Assembly: GCA_910585615.1 (NCBI GenBank)
Contig: CAJUFO010000143.1
Location: 1 to 5,834, forward strand
Length of the DNA: 5,834 nucleotides
Direction: 5' to 3'
DNA from: an uncultured Acetatifactor sp.
Lineage (GTDB): Bacteria; Bacillota; Clostridia; Lachnospirales; Lachnospiraceae
A program made the translations under genes and the position numbers. The notes beneath the pieces were generated by a model that was not told the DNA's origin, searched no databases, and saw nothing but the letters and a program-made list of their open reading frames with translations. The number at the start of each line of letters is the position of its first letter. The stretch's first letter is position 1. Positions 1-4,108 of this stretch are shown here, one piece after another.

Positions 1-25
1 TTCGCAGATGGGCTTAATCTGCGAA
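1..25. repeat. Perfect 9-bp inverted repeat with 7-nt loop
   Basis: The left arm TTCGCAGAT (1-9) is exactly complementary to ATCTGCGAA (17-25), around the loop GGGCTTA. No T-run follows, so a classical rho-independent terminator is not supported on the + strand. It could be the tail of an upstream gene's terminator, a leader structure for the AP2 gene, or a palindromic repeat unit. The sequence to its left is outside the window, so this cannot be settled here. Confidence 0.6.
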
Positions 26-37
26 GAAACGAGAAAA

Positions 38-73
38 GGCTCCCGGATGCGATGGGCATGGCCTATGGGAGCC
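38..73. repeat. Interrupted inverted repeat upstream of the AP2 gene
   Basis: GGCTCCC (38-44) pairs with GGGAGCC (67-73). Inside it, ATGC (47-50) can pair with GCAT (56-59), giving a compound hairpin. It encloses the ATG at 52 and lies before the ATG at 100. It may be a structured 5' leader, or simply codon-level coincidence, because the reading frame of the AP2 gene is open through here to the window edge. Confidence 0.35.
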
Positions 74-99
74 GGGTGACATGGAAGAAAGGCATTCCA

Positions 100-1110
100 A
101 TGGCAAATTCTAGTGACCGCCAGTATAGATTACCAGATAAGCCGGAGGAATATCAAGAGGATTCCAGTTATCCCGAAACAGGTGAGACGATGGCAGCAGA
201 AGAAATGAAAATCAGGCCCGCAAGGCCGAAGATAGGCATCGGGTACCGGGTGGGCAGCCTGACCGTGGAGGAGGGGACGGACCAGAGGAAGAACGGCTAT
301 CTGGTCTGGAGATGCCGCTGCGGCTGCGGCGGCGAGGTCCTGTTGGACACACGCTGCCTCCAGAGGGGGACCGTCACGGACTGCGGGTGCGGCACCAGGG
401 TGAAACCGGGGCACAGGGACATTACCGGCATGCGGTTCGGCAAGCTGGTGGCCGTGGAGCCTACGGACCGGGTGGTGTACGAATCCGTGGTCTGGCGCTG
501 TATCTGCGACTGCGGAAACGAGATACATGTCCCACTCCGCCAGCTGACAATGGGCTACCGCAAGAGCTGCGGCTGCCTGGGGCATCCCAAGAGGAAAGAC
601 TATATCGGCAGGCGCTTCGGCAGGCTGACGGTGACGGCGTACGGAGGGAAGCGCGGGGGGATGCACTATTGGAAATGCCGCTGCGACTGCGGGAGGGAGG
701 CCCTGATAGGGCAGACCCGTCTCCAGTCGGGGAAGACCAAGAGCTGCGGATGCCTCCAGTCGGAGACATACCGGGAGAACCTGAAGCTCATAGACGGCAC
801 CTCGGTGACCCTGCTGGAGGCTGGGAAGAACAGGCTGATCTCCACCAACACCAGCGGGCATACCGGCGTCTATAGGGACAAAAAGCGTAGCAAATGGATC
901 GCCCAGATCACGTTCAAGGGCAAGACCTATTATCTGGGCTCCTATGACGACAAGGGGGAGGCAATCAGGGCCAGGGAGCGCGGCGAGGAGATGCACGAGG
1001 ACTTCCTGGAGCAGTATTATGCGGGCGAGGATGTCCCCAGGGCCCATGATGCGGAAGAGGGAACAGACCACAGAATAGAAGACAGGATGCACGACAGCAG
1101 TATGCTATGA
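100..1110 (+). CDS. AP2-domain DNA-binding protein with three Cys-rich (CxCxC...CGC) repeats
   Basis: This is a putative sequence-specific DNA-binding protein of 336 aa. After a polar N-terminus come three diverged copies of a module with the pattern G-x-R-F/V-G-x-L ... W-x-C-x-C-x-C ... C-G-C. Their cysteines are at about residues 72/74/76+95/97, 134/136/138+157/159 and 193/195/197+216/218, which suggests metal-binding ribbons. Residues ~249-307 (TSGHTGVYRD, then KWIAQITFKGKTYYLGSYD) match the AP2 fold found in phage- and transposon-associated proteins of Firmicutes. The ATG at 100 is preferred because AAAGG lies 7 nt upstream. ATGs at 52 and 190 are alternatives, and the frame has no stop back to base 1, so a longer protein is possible. 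It ends 25 bp before the SARP gene and shares its high GC. The domain call is firm; the biological target is unknown. Confidence 0.8.
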   Translation: MANSSDRQYRLPDKPEEYQEDSSYPETGETMAAEEMKIRPARPKIGIGYRVGSLTVEEGTDQRKNGYLVWRCRCGCGGEVLLDTRCLQRGTVTDCGCGTRVKPGHRDITGMRFGKLVAVEPTDRVVYESVVWRCICDCGNEIHVPLRQLTMGYRKSCGCLGHPKRKDYIGRRFGRLTVTAYGGKRGGMHYWKCRCDCGREALIGQTRLQSGKTKSCGCLQSETYRENLKLIDGTSVTLLEAGKNRLISTNTSGHTGVYRDKKRSKWIAQITFKGKTYYLGSYDDKGEAIRARERGEEMHEDFLEQYYAGEDVPRAHDAEEGTDHRIEDRMHDSSML

Positions 1111-1115
1111 CAGGC

Positions 1116-1132
1116 AAGGAGTTTTAAAGGGG
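1116..1132 (+). promoter_or_regulatory. Double Shine-Dalgarno-like region before the SARP gene
   Basis: AAGGAG (1116-1121) lies 14 nt before the ATG at 1136, and AAAGGGG (1126-1132) lies only 3 nt before it. One is too far and the other too close for ideal spacing, so initiation may be modest. No other ATG nearby in the frame fits better. The short gap from the AP2 stop at 1110 suggests one transcript. Confidence 0.45.
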
Positions 1133-1135
1133 AAA

Positions 1136-1603
1136 ATGAACGGGAAAAAGATTATCAGATTCAGGCTTCTGGGACCGTTTTCCTGGGGAGAAGGGGAAAA
1201 CGACAGATGGAGAAAGAACACTGCGGGCAGAAAAGAGCTTTCCTTTCTGCAGTACCTGATCGTGAACCATGCACGGAACATCCCATCCGAGGAGCTCATC
1301 GACCGTTTCTGGGCAGAGGGCAGCAACGACCCCATCAATGCCCTGCGCGGCATGCTCTACAAGGTGCGCAAGTTTTTGAGAGAGATGTTTCCCGAAGAAG
1401 AGAACATGATCGTGACGCTGCGGGGCAGCTACGGCTGGAACCCGGACTTGCAGATAGAGCTGGACTCGGAGCGGTTCGAACTAATCTGCAAGGAGGCCAG
1501 GAGGCAGCCAGAGGCTGCGGCACAGATCTTGTCAGGGGGGCGCTGCCCTTGTATAGAGGCGACTTCCTGGCAGGGAACGACAGCGACTGGGCCATACCCA
1601 TGA
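1136..1603 (+). CDS. SARP/BTAD-family transcriptional regulator, N-terminal part (frame broken at ~1540)
   Basis: This is the front part of a regulator whose intact form would be ~400 aa (1136-2337). Residues ~6-103 form an OmpR/SARP-type winged helix: IRFRLLGPFSW start, then LSFLQYLIVNHARNIPSEELID, NALRGMLYKVRKFLRE and the wing VTLRGSYGWNP. The BTAD domain begins at ~108 (LDSERFELICKEA). Up to ILSGG (residue 135) the reading is natural; beyond it the frame gives RCPCIEATSW..., unlike the family, and stops at TGA 1601-1603. The proper continuation (ALPLYRGDFL) is in the -1 frame. SARP regulators bind DNA through the winged helix to activate nearby genes. Here a 155-aa product would keep the DNA-binding domain but lose most of BTAD. 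GC-rich like the AP2 gene upstream. Confidence 0.8.
   Translation: MNGKKIIRFRLLGPFSWGEGENDRWRKNTAGRKELSFLQYLIVNHARNIPSEELIDRFWAEGSNDPINALRGMLYKVRKFLREMFPEEENMIVTLRGSYGWNPDLQIELDSERFELICKEARRQPEAAAQILSGGRCPCIEATSWQGTTATGPYP
1535..1540 (+). other. G6 homopolymer at the frame break in the SARP gene
   Basis: The codons TCA GGG GGG are followed by CGC in the original frame. Stepping back one base gives GCG CTG CCC TTG TAT, which restores the BTAD sequence. One extra G (seven instead of six), or loss of two, would repair the gene. A_GGG_GGG is also a weak -1 slippage candidate. A mutation or a homopolymer undercall is the simplest explanation. Confidence 0.8.
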
Positions 1604-2337
1604 GGCGCTACTACCAGACGCTGTACCTGGACGTCTGCAGGGAGGTGCTGCCTCTGCTCCAAAGCAAAGAGCGCTGGATGGAGGTCATGACGATTTGTGA
1701 ACAGGCACAGAACGTGGACTTTGCGGCGGAGGACTTCGTGACCTGCCAGATGCAGGCCCTCATCTCCCTGGGCCAGCCCGTCCAGGCTATGGAGCAGTAC
1801 AGGCAATACAGGGAGCGGCTCTGGGAGGAATTCCAAATCGCGCCCTCGGAACAGGTGGAGCAGATTTACGCTTTCGCCTCCGGCATGTGCAGGGGGAGTC
1901 AGGGAAAGGACGACATCCTGAAGATGGTCACCGAGGAGGAGAACGATGGCCGCGCCTTTTTCTGCACGTTCCGGATTTTCCAGAAGATTGTGGCCTTGGA
2001 GAGGCGCCACCTGGCCAGGACAAAGGGGGCTTCCACTCTGATGATCGTAGGCTTAAGCAACCAGGTGGTGCCCGGCACGGACGCCAAGCGCCTGGAGCGG
2101 ATTCTGCTGGACAGCCTGAGGGCCGGGGATCCCGTGGCCAAGCTGGATGTCACATCCTATGTGCTGATGCTCACAGGGAGCTCCCAGGAGGACGCAGGGA
2201 TCGTGGCCAAGCGCATAGACAGGGCGTTCCGCAAGGCTTATTCCCATTCCAGGGCCTGCCTGTCTTTCCGGACGGCGCCGCTGGAGGGGAATAAGGGGCT
2301 GGCTGTGGAGGGCGCGATGGAGGCCGTGGGGGGCTAA
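1540..2337 (+). CDS. SARP/BTAD regulator, C-terminal part: BTAD repeats plus degenerate GGDEF-like domain
   Basis: This continues the regulator in the -1 frame. Residues numbered in the reconstructed 400-aa protein: ALPLYRGDFLAG at 136-147, then TPR-like BTAD helices to ~250 (WAIPMRRYYQTLY, EVMTICEQAQ, GQPVQAMEQYRQYRERLWEEF). At ~274-384 is a domain built like a GGDEF fold (FRIFQKIVALERRHLARTKG, LDSLRAGDPVAKLDVTSYVLML, EDAGIVAKRIDRAF). The place of the GGDEF signature holds no catalytic motif, so it is probably sensory or dimerising rather than a cyclase. The same arrangement is familiar in Lachnospiraceae SARP proteins (from memory, not searched). If not joined to the N-terminal part, translation could restart at ATG 1600, which overlaps the stop as ATGA and would give a 245-aa protein without DNA-binding domain. 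The gene ends at TAA 2335-2337. Confidence 0.75.
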   Translation, partial: ALPLYRGDFLAGNDSDWAIPMRRYYQTLYLDVCREVLPLLQSKERWMEVMTICEQAQNVDFAAEDFVTCQMQALISLGQPVQAMEQYRQYRERLWEEFQIAPSEQVEQIYAFASGMCRGSQGKDDILKMVTEEENDGRAFFCTFRIFQKIVALERRHLARTKGASTLMIVGLSNQVVPGTDAKRLERILLDSLRAGDPVAKLDVTSYVLMLTGSSQEDAGIVAKRIDRAFRKAYSHSRACLSFRTAPLEGNKGLAVEGAMEAVGG

Positions 2338-2346
2338 GGGGGCTAA
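2329..2346 (+). repeat. 9-bp tandem duplication carrying two in-frame stops
   Basis: GGGGGCTAA occurs twice head to tail (2329-2337 and 2338-2346). The first copy contains the SARP stop and the second gives another TAA in the same frame. It sits exactly where the GC-rich block ends and the lower-GC DAC block begins. The frame of the DAC-like gene opens directly after the second TAA. Confidence 0.7.
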
Positions 2347-2385
2347 TCAGGACCTCCTAAAAGCTTTTACTTTGATGGAATAGAG

Positions 2386-3300
2386 TTGTCTGATAACTCG
2401 ACGGAAGACGGCAGTGAAGATTCATACAGCAGCCATGCATTTATGAAAAAGTATCTCAAAGATAATTTTGGGGATGCAAAATATATTTACTATAAAAGTC
2501 CCTATGCCATTCTAGCACCGCGAGTGTTTTTGCGCTTCCTATGCGCAAAAACGGAGACAGCTGTGCGCCAAAATGAGCTTCTCTTGCTCATTTTGTGTGC
2601 ATCACCTAAACTCTCAGACTTTCAGGTATGGTGGTGCGGCTGGCTGCATGGGAGTTTAGAAAGCAAGGAGATAGAGAGACCAAAAGGCCAATACGCTAAA
2701 GTAGAAATCAAAAGACATATGCAGTGGAGTCTGTTCCTGAATGAGTCATACATATTTTCGTTCAAGAAGAGACAAAATGTAATTGACCGTCCGCTGCATG
2801 AGCCATACCTGGTCAAGAAGCTTACAGCATGCTTCGGGGAACAGGACGATCGATATAAGAGCCTGATTGACAATATCATCAATTCCACCGGCCAGAAGCA
2901 CGGCACTATGCTTGTCATACTGGAAGAGACAGAAGCCCGCAGCGAGGCAAAGCGGCTTGGAGACTCCCAGTACGGCCTGCCCGAACCTTTCCCTCGGGAA
3001 CATGCCGGAGAAATCAATCGCCTCAACGCTATCGATGGAAGCGTCATTTTAGACACGTACGGAAAAATCTATGGGATTGGGATGATTTTGGATGGAGGGC
3101 ATCCAATACAAAACGAGCTGAACTCATCAGAAGAAAACGGAAAAGGGGGCGATGAGATTCCGAAAGGGAATCTGGCGAGAGGCGCAAGGTATAACTCCGG
3201 TAAGAAATATTATGATTTTTTGCGGGCTTCCGGCAAAAAGGGCATGATTCTAATCGTTTCTGAGGATGGTTCTACGGACATTCTTGCCACGAATGACTGA
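2386..3300 (+). CDS. Diadenylate-cyclase-like (DisA_N/DAC domain) protein, probably 5'-truncated
   Basis: Residues ~158-300 match the DAC fold that makes c-di-AMP in DisA/CdaA-type enzymes: SLIDNIINST, HGTMLVILEE, AIDGSVILDTYGKIYGIGMILDG (the DGA-motif region), RGARYNSGKKYYDF (the RHR/RHT-motif region) and ILIVSEDGS. The key motifs are altered: DGS for DGA at 217-219 and RYN for RHR/RHT at 268-270, so the product and activity are uncertain. The first ~150 aa form an unrecognised, perhaps sensory, domain interrupted at residues 46-74 by the product of an 87-bp repeat. The TTG at 2386 is the only usable start near the beginning and has a weak GGA six bases upstream. The frame is open back to 2347 and reads protein-like sequence (SFYFDGIEL), so the true start may be lost. 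The next in-frame ATG is 2443. Composition is lower in GC than the SARP gene. Confidence 0.75.
   Translation: MSDNSTEDGSEDSYSSHAFMKKYLKDNFGDAKYIYYKSPYAILAPRVFLRFLCAKTETAVRQNELLLLILCASPKLSDFQVWWCGWLHGSLESKEIERPKGQYAKVEIKRHMQWSLFLNESYIFSFKKRQNVIDRPLHEPYLVKKLTACFGEQDDRYKSLIDNIINSTGQKHGTMLVILEETEARSEAKRLGDSQYGLPEPFPREHAGEINRLNAIDGSVILDTYGKIYGIGMILDGGHPIQNELNSSEENGKGGDEIPKGNLARGARYNSGKKYYDFLRASGKKGMILIVSEDGSTDILATND
2520..2606. mobile_element. 87-bp double-hairpin palindromic element inserted in-frame in the DAC gene
   Basis: Two perfect 10-bp inverted repeats, each with a 7-nt loop, lie side by side. GTTTTTGCGC (2526-2535) pairs with GCGCAAAAAC (2543-2552), and CAAAATGAGC (2569-2578) with GCTCATTTTG (2586-2595). 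The segment is bracketed by CACC at 2516-2519 and CACC at 2603-2606, spaced exactly 87 bp apart. Removing it leaves GCA CCT AAA CTC, giving the smooth peptide ILAPKLSDFQVWW. It adds 29 codons without a stop. It resembles small palindromic repeats that insert into genes and are tolerated as peptide insertions. Confidence 0.65.
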
Positions 3301-3302
3301 AA

Positions 3303-3336
3303 AAATCTTTAATATTTTATGAAATATTAAAGATTT
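3303..3336. repeat. AT-rich 15-bp perfect hairpin after the DAC gene
   Basis: AAATCTTTAATATTT (3303-3317) is exactly complementary to AAATATTAAAGATTT (3322-3336) with a TATG loop. It starts 2 bp after the TGA at 3298-3300 and ends 2 bp before the -35 box of the next promoter. It has no G+C-rich stem or clear T-run on the + strand, so it is a weak terminator at best. Binding of a regulator of the adjacent promoter is equally possible. Confidence 0.6.
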
Positions 3337-3338
3337 GG

Positions 3339-3367
3339 TTGACAAAGCGTGTGATGTACAATATCAT
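3339..3367 (+). promoter_or_regulatory. Near-consensus sigma-A promoter for the small ORF
   Basis: A perfect -35 TTGACA (3339-3344) is followed after 17 bp by TATCAT (3362-3367), five of six matching the -10 consensus. Transcription would start near 3374, about 34 bases before the small ORF's ATG. This is the clearest promoter in the window. Confidence 0.75.
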
Positions 3368-3371
3368 GATA
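3362..3371. promoter_or_regulatory. Palindrome on the -10 box, possible operator
   Basis: TATCATGATA is a perfect 10-bp palindrome that includes the -10 hexamer. A second, imperfect inverted repeat covers the predicted start (3374-3389, ATAGGAA...TTCTAT). A repressor bound here would block RNA polymerase, but no matching regulator can be named. Confidence 0.35.
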
Positions 3372-3407
3372 CAATAGGAACTATTCTATAAAAGGGGAGA
3401 GATGCTT

Positions 3408-3572
3408 ATGAAAGCAATGTTATCAAAGACAGAAAAGAGACTACAAAGTAGCCGATATGGAATCCGCTCCGACCAACCAAAGAAGCCGCCGAAATCTTCT
3501 TATCACAGGCGCAGTGCTACTGATTTCTCCACCTTGGTAGAATCGGAAAAGAAACGGAAATTTGAGCGATAG
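3408..3572 (+). CDS. Small basic hypothetical protein, 54 aa
   Basis: The ATG at 3408 has AGGGGAG eight bases upstream; an in-frame ATG at 3402 would add two residues. The product is very rich in Lys, Arg and Ser, with stretches such as KTEKRLQSSRYGIR, KKPPKSSYHRR and ESEKKRKFER, and has no membrane segment, signal peptide or cysteine. I do not recognise the family. Its own strong promoter upstream and terminator immediately downstream make a real, independently expressed gene likely. Possible roles for so basic a peptide include nucleic-acid binding or a partner or inhibitor of the neighbouring proteins, but that is inference only. It lies between the DAC-like gene and the metallopeptidase gene, all on the same strand. 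Confidence 0.6.
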   Translation: MKAMLSKTEKRLQSSRYGIRSDQPKKPPKSSYHRRSATDFSTLVESEKKRKFER

Positions 3573-3577
3573 TCATA

Positions 3578-3611
3578 AAAAAAGAGCAAGATTTGTTTCT
3601 GGCTCTTTTTT
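3578..3611 (+). terminator. Rho-independent terminator after the small ORF
   Basis: AAAAAAGAGC (3578-3587) pairs with GCTCTTTTTT (3602-3611), giving a hairpin that ends in a T-run, 5 bp after the TAG of the small ORF. The A-tract on the other side would let it work in both directions. It separates the small-ORF transcript from the metallopeptidase gene, which would then need read-through or its own promoter. Confidence 0.75.
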
Positions 3612-3670
3612 ATGTCACGAATTAAACTCCGCTTTCCAGCCGAAAATGGAGAGCATCAAAATATTTTTAC

Positions 3671-3677
3671 AGAGGAG
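3671..3677 (+). promoter_or_regulatory. Strong ribosome binding site of the metallopeptidase gene
   Basis: AGAGGAG lies five bases before the ATG at 3683 and fixes that start. Between the terminator and this site (3612-3670) I see no convincing -35/-10 pair. Confidence 0.7.
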
Positions 3678-3682
3678 TAGAC

Positions 3683-4108
3683 ATGGGGCGGAAAATCGAT
3701 ATACGGATCATGAAACTTAATAAGTGGTATGTGCCTAAAACTTATGATTGGAATAGCTCAGATACCCCTATGGTCTTGGGATATTTTGACGCACTCGAAG
3801 TACATGAACTTCAAATAGATACCGAGAAATGCCATCCCTTTACAGGAGGCTATAGGGAGCTTATCAGGCAGAAAATCTTCACCAAAGAAGAACTTACGGA
3901 CTATAGTTCCCAGGAACAGATATTATTTCTGAATATTTGCGAAAGCGATTCTGCAGATGGATCCGGCTTTGCAGAAAATACGGTCCAAAGCTTTTGGGAA
4001 GACAAGAACTCTCCATATGTTTTTGTGTCTATGATTCATATCAACCATAGCAATAAGCTGAACCTGGCACTTAAAAAATCAGAGAAGTCTTTCAAAATAA
4101 TTACTTGA
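3683..4108 (+). CDS. N-terminal part of a large putative metallopeptidase gene (frame broken at ~4078)
   Basis: This is the first 132 codons of what should be a ~706-aa protein. It is soluble, with no signal peptide or membrane segment. Recognisable stretches are VLGYFDALEVHELQID, CHPFTGGYRELI, EQILFLNICESD and PYVFVSMIHINHSNKLNLALKK. These alternate strand and helix like an alpha/beta domain, but I cannot name the family. After LALKK the frame gives SEKSFKIIT and stops at TGA 4106-4108. The -1 frame gives IREVFQNNYLSYISFDYCDIVIF, a far more natural continuation of the helix-strand pattern. As it stands the 141-aa product would lack the catalytic domain. Strong ribosome binding site; composition like the rest of the second block. 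Confidence 0.7.
   Translation: MGRKIDIRIMKLNKWYVPKTYDWNSSDTPMVLGYFDALEVHELQIDTEKCHPFTGGYRELIRQKIFTKEELTDYSSQEQILFLNICESDSADGSGFAENTVQSFWEDKNSPYVFVSMIHINHSNKLNLALKKSEKSFKIIT
4073..4078 (+). other. A6 homopolymer at the frame break in the metallopeptidase gene
   Basis: The codons CTT AAA AAA TCA lead to the stop at 4106. Stepping back one base after the A-run (next codon ATC at 4078) joins the two halves seamlessly. Seven A's would restore the gene. T_AAA_AAA is only a partial match to the -1 slippery heptamer (A_AAA_AAA). The frame seen downstream has TAA at 4072, so the switch must occur between there and 4106. Confidence 0.8.

Noticed and set aside
312..875. Second + strand frame inside the AP2 gene
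   Set aside because: Arg/Gly-rich, no recognisable motif, fully overlapped by the supported gene.
130..1092. Long minus-strand open frame (320 aa) opposite the AP2 gene
   Set aside because: Its Ala/Pro/Leu-rich translation is typical of a shadow of a GC-rich gene, and the + strand has clear repeat and AP2 motifs.
1207..1539. N-terminal extension of the SARP C-terminal frame up to ATG 1207
   Set aside because: The sequence before ~1540 in this frame is non-family shadow, while the winged helix is in the other frame.
1429..2010. Minus-strand open frame opposite the SARP gene
   Set aside because: Shadow frame; the + strand carries BTAD sequence.
3303..3336. AT hairpin as a strong terminator of the DAC gene
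   Set aside because: The stem is almost all A-T and no T-run follows on the + strand.
3612..3680. 22-codon frame just before the peptidase gene
   Set aside because: Its ATG lies in the terminator, it has no Shine-Dalgarno, and it ends over the next gene's ribosome binding site.
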